Assembly: GCA_022496185.1 (NCBI GenBank)
Contig: WTXG01000167.1
Span: forward strand, 18,869 to 82,868
Length of the DNA stretch: 64,000 nt
Source of the DNA: Multifurca ochricompacta
Lineage: Eukaryota > Basidiomycota > Agaricomycetes > Russulales > Russulaceae
Direction: 5' to 3'
A model generated the notes under the pieces. The model saw only the letters and a list, made by a program, of their open reading frames with translations. It did no database searches and was not told where the DNA came from. A program made the position numbers and the translations under genes. Below are positions 45,262-55,754 of the stretch, piece by piece; position 1 is the stretch's first letter, and every line of letters begins with the position of its first letter.

Positions 45262-45765
45262 TGTGAAACAGGCATGAGGCGCAGCATACTGACTGTGAAG
45301 GTTAGCGGGTTAAGCTAGACAAAGACAAGTTGCTTCAGAGGTAGAAGAAACTCTATAATACTATACTACTGACCTAGACAAAGACAAGTTCTATATACAA
45401 GAGTTAGTCTTAAGGTATGATAGATAGTAGAGTAGGAACTTACGCTTCAGAGGTAGAAGAAACTCTGAAGTGTAAGAGACGAAACAGACACCCTTATATA
45501 CTAGACAAGGGATGGTCTGTGCACTGGGAATAAGTCCACAAGTGCCGGACAAAGTCCAAACAATAAACATGAGGGAGAAAGGCCATTGGCTACTACAGAA
45601 ATCACATGTTACATAGTGTATCAGTCAGCTACTGCGGAATGTGAGAAAGAAAGTAATAATGATAATGTAAATAGTCCGAAACTCCGGTATCTAATCTAAT
45701 CTACAAAGTAGCTAATCTAATCACCTGATGCCTGAAGCATCACCGAACATCTCCTGTGTTCAACA
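45262..45765 (-). repeat. Copia-2 5' LTR
   Basis: 504 bp, matching 39216-39719 by eye. Confidence 0.95.
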
Positions 45766-45770
45766 CGGAG
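45766..45770. repeat. Target-site duplication, right, of Copia-2
   Basis: CGGAG, matching 39211-39215. Confidence 0.9.
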
Positions 45771-45986
45771 GTAGGCTATGACAGCCTCATCCGATGGAAG
45801 TTCAGGTGGGAAATGTAGGGGGTTGGAAGCCCCAAGGACGAGGTGCTCCCCTCCAGTGCGCGGAGGGGGAACGTAAGGAGGAGGAGGAGATGGGGTCACA
45901 ACTTGTGCCCCTACGATGATGATCGATGAGTCCGCCGATGGAGACGAACCCACCTCAATAGGGTTGGCAGCGTTGCCGCCTGACAT
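45766..45986 (-). pseudogene. LINE ORF1, N-terminal 73 codons
   Basis: ATG at 45986 (MSGGNAANPIEVGSSPSADS), Pro-rich middle, ending ..SDEAVIAYLR at the Copia-2 insertion. The reading frame resumes at 39215. About 145 bp of 5' untranslated LINE sequence lie upstream to 46131. Confidence 0.85.
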
Positions 45987-46131
45987 AGCATGTGTGAAGG
46001 CTTATGGGCTGTAGAGACCCGCAGAGAATGGACGAAGAACTTGTTTTACTGTTACAATCTATCTAGCAAAATCACCCCAAAGCAAGCAAGGCTCAAGCTT
46101 GATGGTGGTGGTTTGGGAGAAAGAAGGATTG

Positions 46132-46145
46132 GATAATGTCGAATG
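46132..46145. repeat. Target-site duplication, right, of the full LINE
   Basis: GATAATGTCGAATG, matching 24275-24288. Confidence 0.9.
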
Positions 46146-46447
46146 TGTCGATGAGCCAGGAACGGATCAGGGTAGGCCGGACCGGATCAGAGGTGACCAG
46201 TGCAAGACGGACTTAAGTGGACATTGTATTATACTTACTGACATTCCACTCGTTTATTATGATAAAGATACAATCCACATGACCATAGCACAGCACGCTT
46301 TTTACAGTATTTAAGGACTGTATTTCTGTATCCTACACTTCAGTTTTGACCATTCATAACTGAATTATCTTGCTAGCGCTTGTCTAACCTTAGCTGCGTT
46401 TTAACAGCGTAACAGCAGATACGTTCGAAAACCCTTGAGGCTTAGTA
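46146..46447 (-). repeat. R1 copy B, second part, with an LTR-like insert
   Basis: TGTCGATGAG at the left and GATACGTTCGAAAACC..TTGAGG.TTAG at the right are R1. In between (about 46154-46415) copy A has no counterpart. That insert shows TACAGTATTTAAGGAC, the CTTCAGTTTTGACCAT..AACTGAA hairpin and CTAACCTTAGCTGCGTTTTAACA, all in the order of the Copia-1 LTR, so it is probably a diverged solo LTR. Confidence 0.55.
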
Positions 46448-46715
46448 AATGCGCGTTCCTCACGACGATCGTAGGCTTCTAGCCTAGAACAATATTGTTG
46501 ATTCGAACCTTTTCACTTTACATTACACGGCCAGTGCCTCTTCAATGCATATGTTTCCCAACGAACGCTTCATGCACAAATGAATTACTTGAATTCATAG
46601 CTGGAAACATAGCTGGGCATAACATAACAGTTTACAAGGTGGTCAGAACCCATAGAGCACACACATCGCCTCAGAAAGCCCCTCCAAATAGTCAAGAGAC
46701 CCCGTTTCCCCCCCT

Positions 46716-48716
46716 CTATTTCGGAACGGCAATCGCTTTCTGGTACTTGATCCCCGACTGCGTGTCATGATGTACGGCGATAATCTCCCATCCGGCCTGG
46801 TTGAGCAGGTCACGGAGGTAGGTGATGGTGCGCTCCTGGCCGTTAAAGAGGCCCATCATCTTTGAGCGCATGGCGGGTGAAACGGATCAGCTCAAATTCC
46901 AACAAGAGTCACGTGACGCGCAAACGATTGCCATCTCACCATAAGGTCTGTATTGTACGACATAGAACCTGCGCGACCCATGTTGGTGAGTAGCGGTTTC
47001 GGTGGTGTGGGGACCTCTGCGCCTGGAATCTCGTGTGTGGCCGGTTCGTCACAGGCGCATGCAATCAACTGATCGACAACGATCAGCTGCGTCTTTGGCC
47101 CGGCAGCAAGGCGCAGATGCTTCAATATTGTGAGACAGTATTCGTCTGCCCAATCGTGAAGGACCTGGCAGACTAGGAAGACGGAGACGTCGTCGTCCTG
47201 GGCAGGCTGCGGATCAAAGAAGTTGTGACCTTGGGGACTACATGTCAGCATGAAGCTTCAAAGCCACGGGATGGAAAAAAAATAAAAGACGATGAACCTT
47301 GGAGTTTTACACGTCCAGATTCAAGGGCCTTGGGCATGTTCTTCTTCCAGTACTGTGATTAAACGTTTGTGTCAGGAGCTTGCGCATACGCAGACAGTTT
47401 CAGATTTTATGTCCACTTGCCTCGACTGCATCCCCTACGACACCGTCGCGGTCTTGGACAACGAAGCGAAGGTGTGAATGGTGGTCGGCAAGTATGAATG
47501 ATTTTGAACCAACTCCTCCACCAACATCAACAACCAGGGAGCCCTTAGGAAGATTCTTCCAACCATATCCTATCAGCGTATTTTAAATCAGATGGCGGAT
47601 TACAGGGTGGCGCAGCGCGAAGCGAACCTTCGAGGATAACTTCGGCCGAAGTCATGTTTTTCACACCATTCATGGCAGCCCCGAATCTGGCAAGTCGTAA
47701 TCGGTTCTCTGGACCCTCAAGCCAACTCCACAGATCCCCTTTGAAACCGCATGCTTTATTCAGAGCAGTCCTGCCCGGCTCTGTGGCATGACCATAATCG
47801 GGGTCGAGGATAGTCTCAGTAAGATATGCTGAGCTCTTGAAGCCTTCATCGAGACTACAGGAAGGCATAAGAATCCGAGTCAGAATTCTGAACCAGAGTG
47901 ACAGACATACACATGCTCGATGATAGACGTCATGCCGAGAGTTCCGATATGCTTCGATTCAGGGCTTAAAAACGTTTATCATTAGTTCACTTATCATGGA
48001 GATCAGAAACCGACGCGAAACCAACTTTACTAGTAGCTCTTCAACAGATTTTCCGGTGTCAAAAACAGTGGATAAACGATTATTGGCAAAAACATCCGGG
48101 TTCACTTCAGTGAATATATGATTGGTAGCAAGTAGGCGGAGAGTTCGGGCTGGTTGCGCAATGTTATCAGTCGGATATATAACTTTATCATATCCGTTCT
48201 TGGCACATACCGAGTTTTCCGGGATGAACTTTGGTGGGTTTAGCAATTTCCGAGGCGTGTTTACCCTAGCGCATCGGAATGTCAGTAACAGCTTTTAAAA
48301 ACGGACGAGAGGGCGCGTCATCACCTCAGGCCCTGCATCTCGAAGAATTTCGGCAACGTGCGTGCTGATTGCAGTCCTCATTGCAGTTGATACATGGAAC
48401 TACCGTTATGCCCAGATTGTGAGCGAATCATGCGGCGATTATCGGAGACGCTAATGATCACCTGCATCATGGTATCAAGGATCGTGACGGGCGCAGGTCT
48501 CACGAGTGTCATCAGTTGCGCCGCGGCAGATGTGATGAGCGACCCGGCCGACTGAATGATAGGATGTGTGCGCGGCGCCTCTGATTCGAGGCTGTAGGGC
48601 GCATTCGGTGAGGGGTACGTGAAGGAGTTAGCGGTGACCACTGCCTCGATCTGTTCTACGGAAGATTGTATGATGTTGGCGAGTGCCTTTAGTTCGGCCA
48701 GGGCATCTTGTGCCAT
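46716..48716 (-). CDS. SAM-dependent O-methyltransferase, COMT-like
   Basis: Ten exons on the minus strand: 48462-48716, 48325-48399, 48211-48265, 48011-48149, 47911-47964, 47628-47854, 47421-47569, 47298-47352, 46940-47229 and 46716-46859. They join in frame to 480 residues, normal for basidiomycete plant-type O-methyltransferases. Motifs: N-terminal dimerisation part (LRLLATNHIFTEVNPDVFANNR), FGAAMNGVKNM, the SAM-binding loop LVVDVGGGVGSKS, LRFVVQDRD and the catalytic-His segment VLHDWADEYCLTILKHLR. The intron at 47353-47420 is GC-AG (GCAAGT donor). Exon 4 needs a weak GTTTCT donor. It would methylate a hydroxyl of a small metabolite in the cytosol. It is convergent with the sesquiterpene synthase across the TE tower. 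An in-frame ATG at 48773 is possible, but MAQDALAEL fits the family better. Confidence 0.9.
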
Positions 48717-50884
48717 ACTTCCGAGTGTAGCACCGTTAGACACCTCAACCTTGACTATGCATATAAAACACACCGTGCATTAGGTGTGGCCGAGGGCTGG
48801 GAGGGTAAAGAAGCAGGATCGAAGACAGAGAGAGACATTTGTGAAGAATGAAAGGAGAAAAAAAGGCATAGGAAGTCTAGATGATTTATAAAAAAAAAAG
48901 GAGTACGCACAACAAATAGAGTTAATACCGCGGTGTGGTGCGTGTGTGGATATCAGCGCGGAGAGGTGACGAATTTCTATAGTAGTATAGACTAGTAGAG
49001 AACTGTCGTGATGTCTTTCATCATTTGGTGCGTGGCCATCGGGAGTGGTGTAATGCGAAGTTTTGCTCTCCGAGTCCTCACCCAATACAACAATTAGTCT
49101 TGCGCCGAGAAGAACAAAACAAAAGGAACCACTCCATCAGTTATGACCTTTGGGGTTCGCCCTGTTCGGATACAATGTACACGGTGGCCTGGGGACTTAG
49201 AAGCGGACAGCGCCTTTATAGTAAATTATTCTACCAGCTCGCCGCTCGAAACAACGAACGACTGAGCATTGGTGCAGAGTATTACGAAGCGAAGAAAAGG
49301 AAACAACTGACTTGATTCGAGGTGATCAGGATTTCGTGTACTTCGATCTCTCACTTTCCTCGTCCTCACCATCATCGAGACACGTCAATGAGAGTGACAT
49401 TCTTGCCACTCGTAAGCAATTTTCGACGTTGGTCATTGAAAGAAGAAAGAAGAAAGAGCGCACCTATTGTGATTCGCTATCACAACACAACTGCACTTTC
49501 CCCACGGTAACCACGTCACAGCCTTTTACTAAGATTTCATAACCTTATGATGAATGGCACGGCTTAAATATGCCAATATCCTAAATAAATAAATAAAAAC
49601 ACGCGTTTCACGGCTTGCATATCGCTAATACGCGCCAAACACTACACGCCAGCTTTCTGGCAAGTGTGAGTACACTGGCAAAGATCTAGTTGTTGGTATG
49701 GGCAATTCCCAAAGTTGCTTTATGACATCAAGTATGTTCTCATGGTATCGTTCGTTACTGTACGGGGCTATAAGCAACTGTTTCATTCGCATGGGCGGTA
49801 TTCCTCGCTGATGTGTGAAAACCTCTTTTTTCGATTTGTTTTTTCAGTAAGGACCCACTCGGGCGCTCCAGAATCAAACGACCCATCAAAGAATTCGCTA
49901 ATTTTAGGTCAGCTTTTGAGATCAAGAATACAACTCCGAGAGTGAGCCCCTCATTTATGAATACATTGTTTCAGTGCTGAATTGAAGACGATTGAAGGGA
50001 ACAAGAGGGAACAAGATATTATCATTGTCAGCCTAGTGAGATAGTAGGTAAAGTCAACAAGTCCTCCCTCAGATCTTGTATTATCCTCTGGTGTCCATTT
50101 AGTAGTACAACGCCCACTAAAAATTCAGATCTGACAATATGGGAACCACCAAAAAGTCAGAATACTCCAATGCTCCGTTACATTAGCAATATTGTGCTAG
50201 GGGGGGGGGGGGGGATATGCGCCGACATCTATTTGTAACATTCTCTCTTTTTGGGGCTCTTTGGGAGTGGGGTAAAAACATACCTACCCCAAGTCGTGTC
50301 GTCGCGCTCATGCCTGCGATGATGGAACCGAAAATGATGGTCCTGGCGCCTATTCACTGGAAGAACAAAAACTCGTAGAGGCGAAGCATTTTTTTAAATT
50401 GCTCTACCCCGCCTTCGGTCAACAGGTTAAGGTAAATTGGAAGGGTAGGGGGAGGGTACCTCTTCTCCCCACCACCACATAAACCAGGGGGCCCAAAAAA
50501 TCCCCTTCCCCTTGCATTGTATTGCCCTATCCGAAATCTCAGATCTAGATAACATCAGTCAGAGATTCACTAACTACTAACAAACGATCTAACAACAGAA
50601 CAACAGACGGGACAATGGGAGCGACAGAGGTCAGAAGAAAAAAAAAATAACATGGCGTAGTTGTGGTATATCTCTCATACAGCTAACCTTGAACACACGA
50701 TAACAATTGCTAGGGAAAAAGTGGGAAAAAATTTCTTTTAAAACAAAAAACAAATTAACAAATTAAAAAAAAAAACGCACGCACGCACGCACAAAAGGGA
50801 AGGAAAACAAATCGATAAACAACAACAAAAAAAAAAGTATAAGGATAAGAATAAGGGCCACCAGTGCAGCACCGTGTGGTGCAT
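48717..50884. other. Intergenic between O-methyltransferase and Zn2Cys6 gene
   Basis: About 2.2 kb with no supported gene. It contains the O-methyltransferase promoter side, a 15-base G-run at 50200-50214, A-rich tracts near 48890 and 50640-50840 and a short ACGC tandem near 50776. The right part is the 3' side of the transcription factor gene. Confidence 0.5.
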
Positions 50885-53800
50885 TTATGACGGTCGCTGT
50901 GACCCTATAGGAGGGATGATGTCCATCTGCGTTATGAACTGTGACCAAGCTTCAGTGAGGCTGAGATCACCACTCTGCCTCAGCACGCGGTTGAGAGCGC
51001 GCGAACCGGACGGAGACGAGCGCGGGCGGACGAACTGAGCTTCCATGTCCATATCCGTGTGAGCAACGTTCCAGAGCGGATTGACGTCCATGGCGGCGCT
51101 GGCATCCGCGCTTCCGTCTGACATCGCCGACGCGGGGGATGAGCCATCGCCACCCTTGGCGTGGTGGGTATGATGGGTCTCGTATGGTAGAGTAACATGC
51201 GCATGTCCGGATTCGGGCATCACCGCGGCAGGTGAGGGCACAGGTGCAGGCTGAGCGTACATAAACCTGGATGATGGACTCGCAGATTTCGTCGTCGGTG
51301 GCAGGAACGGGAACTGCTGCGTGTGTGGGGTGTGACTTCCCGACCCAGGCGATTCGTATTTCTGTTCATGCCCATGAATGTATCCCCCGATGACAGGAGA
51401 CGGCGCGATCTGCGCCTCGAAGGATATCAGCTGATCCATGAGCGCTGGATGTACTTGACTCCACGGTGGCGGATCGATTTCAATACTTGCAGACTGTGGC
51501 TGCGATGGCGGTGGTGGTGCTGCTTCAGGTGGCTGAGGTCGTTGCGGGAATACTCCAGAGGTAGTATGGTGCAACACCTGAGGTGAACTCGTCGACGAAT
51601 CCGTCAACGTCCCTGATGAGGAGCGAGCCAACGGGGAAGGCGAGGAGGCTGCAGGGGCGCGCACGGTAGACGTCATTCCCGAAAACACGGCGAATTCATC
51701 TCGCTTGGGCTCTGAGAACGGCTCGGTGACCGTGCGCACCGCGTGGAAACTCTCCGTCGCCTTCTCGAGGTGTCTCTTCACGATGGGCTATATGGGTGTG
51801 TGTGTGTGTGTGTGCGAAGTATTTAGTCAGTATCGCCACGACTAAAAAAGATGACGGATGAAAGACACACGAGCATCTTGACTGCACGTCCACCAAACGG
51901 AGAGGCACGATCAAATAACTCGTGAGCTGCGCGGAGCTCCGTTAGCGCCCCGTGCGCCATCTTGCTTCGCGGCGCTCGCACTGGAACCAAAGCGAGCATC
52001 ACCTGTTTGATTTTTTTGGTTTTGGATGAGCCCCTGCCCTGAAATCATAATGTAAAAATAAAGGTTTTACCGATGCAGAGAAGGCGTGCGTCCATAGCAC
52101 CCAGAACCTAGCGACGCGACTGGGGAAGAGGTTAAAGGCATTCTGTAGATTTGAAAGGAGTTGACAAGCGGAGCGATAGCCGGAAAGGATGGACGGCGCG
52201 TATGTGCCTCGTAGAGGATCAATGGGATGGTCGCACAGACCCTGAGCGAAGAAGGCACGGTGCACATAAAGCAAAGCTATCAACCCAGCGAATCGTCCCG
52301 TTTAAGAATAGATAAAGCTGGTCGCAAAAATTACGACGCACTCAGACAACGATAGTTTGCCGGCATGAAATGCTGCATGACAATGGAAAACGGTGCACCA
52401 TCGGGTGGTGGGTCGAGTGCATATTGAGGAAGTTCCGTGTCGCGAATCTTACGATCGAGGTCCAGTATGATAGAATACTTGGGTGGGCGGGCAGTTAGAA
52501 TACCCGCAACCACCTCGGCAACACACTCCTTGCCGAACTGAGCCTTCCAGTATGGGACTAGGTGAAGGGATAATGTCACGGGCTGTGGACGCGGACAATA
52601 GTGCGAATTCTTACAAGATGCTTGGGGAGTGCCGTCGGCGGTCATAAATTGCTCGATGTCCTGCGGAAGTTCGCAATCGACGAAAGGAAGGGAGAATGTC
52701 GGTAATCGGCCCGTCGCAAGACTCTTTAAAAAAGTGAGGTATATAAGAGACGTTCTCTGTCTTTAAAACCTCCTCAAAACCTCCTCACCTGCCAGCAGTC
52801 TGTGATAAACAATTCCCAGAACAGCTCTCGACGTTTTTGTGTTTCCGAAGGGGCCAGATTCCATCTCGCGCAATCTCGATCTGCACAAGCAACATCTGTG
52901 AGATCCAGTCCCACGTAAAATTACATAATCACATACGGAGACCGATCTAGGAATTCGAGATTAGTGCACGTGATCGGTTTTTAAGGAGGGAAGAGAGAAG
53001 AATGAACTCGAACTCACACTCTGTGCCAACTTGGTCGCCAAACCCATCAAAGCCCACGTGCTCTCAATGCTGTTTTCATTTCCAACAATGCCCTGATGTA
53101 TCGCCATCAAACTGAACGCCTGTACAGTACTCACGGTCGGCGGACGGTCCATAGGAGGTGCGAGAGCAAGCGCGGCGCGGGTGAGGGCATAAAAGCGGTC
53201 CGCTTCCTCGTTCACCGGTGCGGGCGGCATTTCGCCGTCCGTGACGGCTCCGAAACAAAATATGACGAATAAAAGGGCGAGGTCATGGGCCGTCGGCGTG
53301 ATGGATGGGGGAGTCCCATTTGGACGAGCTTCGACGTAATACAGGGGGAGAAGTTCCTCATGGAGTTGACGCGCCTTCACGGCGCCGAAGAACCAGGGAG
53401 CTTGTTCGAGGTAGAGCGTGCACAGATGCGAGGCGCGAGGCCAGGGTGGAAGGTACGCCTCGAGCATGTAAAGGGGGAGACGCATGGAGGCATCGGGGAA
53501 TGTAGCGGAAACTTCGGTAATGATCCGAGGAAGGTTAGGAGGTGTTTCGACGAGACTTGATGAACCCGACCGATCCCCGCCGACGCCACTGCTGGGGGAG
53601 GATGAGTCTTCCGGGGAATCTCGTTCGCTCTGACGACCAAACGAGACGGAGTTAGCGGCTTTTACCGGGTGTGGGGGAGTCTAGATCTCTTACGAGAATA
53701 AGGCTCTGGTTTATTCATTCATTAGATCCTTGGGTAGAAAAAAAAAGAAAAAAAGAAAATGAGAGCGCTCACTTCGTGACCCGCAGACCGCCCGTAGAAC

Positions 53801-54605
53801 GTGGACGCCCCGTCTTCCCGAAGCGCGAGCGTGCCGAATGTATCTAGTACGCGGTTGTCCTCGTGCTGGGTTGCTTCGTCGCGGTCTCTTGTCATTTCGA
53901 TGGCGGAGTGCAAATCGATGATTGACTTTATTTTGAGGAGGTCACGCTGCAATAAGGGATGTGGATCGCGCGAGACGTTGGAGTGGGAAACCGCGAGCGC
54001 ATCCTCGAGTTGGCGAATGCGATCACTCATCTCTGTGATCTTGCCATGGAGGCGGTCTGTGTCTGCGAGGACGAAACTAGCAGCGCATGGATAAGGCAAT
54101 GACAGTGGAAAGGGGCCCGGATAGACGCGTACCGTGTCCCTTGTCCGGTCATGAGACTTCCTGGTGGCATTTCATGAGTATGTGCTCAAAGGAGGTACGG
54201 GAAAAGGGGGAACGGGAACGGCGTTGTGACAGTTCCCAAGGTGTGCGCGTGGGAGGGGGGGGGGGGTTTATTTAATGAGACAATGGATGAAGACACACCA
54301 TTTGGGCAGATGGAAGGGCACCCCCTTCGCGTGCACGATGAACATGGAATGCCCTTGTCGCATTTCAATTTGAGCCTGGTATAAAGAGGGGGGGAAAGGG
54401 TAAATTTCAGTTTCCGTTGGTTTCCAGTCCAGTCCAATTCAGTAAGGTGGTGGAGGAGAGAAGAAGGGGGGAGGGAGGGAGAGAAAACGGACCGTCGGCA
54501 CTCTGCACACGCGATAGCCCCACGAGAGCGCTTCCACTCTCTCTCCTTGAACCTGCTTGCACCCGCGGCTTCCGAAGATCCCGAGCGAGTGGGGTGAGGT
54601 GGCAT
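50885..54605 (-). CDS. Zn2Cys6 fungal-specific transcription factor
   Basis: Eleven exons on the minus strand: 54493-54605, 54299-54375, 54133-54160, 53773-54076, 53018-53629, 52937-52946, 52789-52880, 52342-52723, 52071-52276, 51871-52002 and 50885-51787. They join in frame to 952 residues. The zinc cluster is C33-x2-C36-x6-C43-x5-C49-x2-C52-x8-C61 (ACAECRRLKLKCDKGIPCSSC), followed by a short coiled coil (MSDRIRQLEDALA). The middle homology region shows SIESTWALMGLATKLAQS, IGLHRDCARWNLAP and RELFWELFITDCWQ. The long last exon is Pro/Ser-rich, as in activation regions. Exon 6 is a 10-nt microexon, and the (GT)n run at 51798-51813 lies in the last intron. It acts in the nucleus; targets unknown, though its place beside the O-methyltransferase makes the local metabolite genes candidates. 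Confidence 0.92.
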
Positions 54606-55754
54606 TGAAAGTGAGAGCCGTCCCACAAGTAGTGAAGCCCTAACTCTGCAAAAATCGTACGAGGGCTTTGCAAGGTGGGCAAATAAAGGGGAGATGAGGT
54701 GAGGGAGGTGTCCTCGAGCAACCAAATTACATTCCTGCCAGAAACATATTTTCCTTTTACATATAGCGGGTCATCAGTCAGGTGGCGTTTGGCCACTACA
54801 TAAATGTATACATTTATACACCGAACGAGTACAAAATGTAATCTCTGGCATTTACTTTTTTTTTGTTTCATCTCAGAATCGATGCCAAGTTCATGCTCAA
54901 TCTTCATTCTGACTGATGATAGGTGTACACAAGGTACCCCCGTACGTTTACGTTGCCGACTTGTATCGTTCAGTAGGGGCGGGCGTTGAGGCGAGAGACG
55001 GCTCCATTTGAGAAATCCAAAAAAGATGTGATGGCGAATGTTTGATGTGATGTGATGATCTAGTTGATGTTGATCGCCGAGGACAAGCGAGGCCAGAGCA
55101 GACTCAGAGCATCCCGACGGTAAACCAGCAGCACCTGCAACAAACTTATCTGCACCAAATCCTCTGAGTGTTTGGTGACTCCAAGCCAGGTTATCGCCAT
55201 CGTTCTATCAGGTAGTGTCGTGTGTCGTGTGTTGCTCGGCGATGAAATAAGTCGAGATCTGATGACATGGATGATGACTTGATCATGAGCCGTGCCTTCG
55301 TCATGTTGGAAGGGGGAGACACCCATCCAGTTTGCGTGCAAAAGAACAAGAAAACTGGCTTAGGGCTAGAGTTGACGATACGCGTCCTCATCTGTTCTGT
55401 TCTTTTTTGAAAACCTCGAGGCAAATCCATTAATTTACTGGAGAACTAACGCTCCTGAAGGCTTAAAGACTGAGAAGCCGATGCTATGATGACAGATGAC
55501 AGGAACCTCGCTTGGTCGGAGGTAAATAAGAGATGCAGAAGACGAATGAGGGACCAGCAATTTCGGTCAGCAGGTGCTCTTTATTAGAGTTGGAAGGTAC
55601 ACGCGTAAACCCAATCCAACCACCCAACCACCCTAGGAACGGCCCCCGGCCCGCTCACAGAGTTGTTCGAGAATTTCGAGAGTAAGTTCGTCCTTTCTTC
55701 ATCTGGGAGTCTCGTTCAACTCCCCCTCTCCAAAATGAATTCTCTCAGCAGGCA
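54606..55754. other. Intergenic between two divergent genes
   Basis: Separates the Zn2Cys6 gene (minus) from the two-membrane-segment gene (plus), so it must hold both promoters. No gene is supported. A likely 5' untranslated intron of the right-hand gene runs from GTAAGT near 55681 to CTCTCAG at 55748. Confidence 0.5.

Larger units (their letters stand above)
39216..45765 (-). mobile_element. Copia-2, complete Ty1/copia LTR retrotransposon (6550 bp)
   Basis: Two 504-bp LTRs (39216-39719 and 45262-45765, TGTGAAACAGG...TTCAACA) identical by eye, 5-bp duplications CGGAG, primer-binding site beside the 5' LTR and a purine tract beside the 3' LTR. Copia domain order on the minus strand. It differs in LTR sequence from Copia-1 but shares its primer-binding site exactly. 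The 5' leader between LTR and gag is about 0.9 kb (44336-45244) with no coding frame recognised. Confidence 0.95.
24289..46131 (-). mobile_element. Full-length LINE (about 7.8 kb) split by Gypsy and Copia-2
   Basis: A 23-nt poly(T) at 24289-24311 is the complement of the poly(A) tail; the 5' end is at 46131; a 14-bp target duplication flanks the whole. Removing the Gypsy (25211-32700) and Copia-2 (39216-45765) insertions with one copy of each duplication leaves about 7.8 kb. It encodes a long ORF1 with zinc knuckles and an ORF2 with APE endonuclease, reverse transcriptase, a degenerate RNase-H-like part and a C-terminal Cys/His motif. This layout is closest to the fungal Tad-like group (family placement is inference). 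Confidence 0.92.

Noticed and set aside
50200..50214. 15-base G-run as a regulatory or telomere-like element
   Set aside because: A single homopolymer without repeat structure; most likely a simple tract, possibly of uncertain length.
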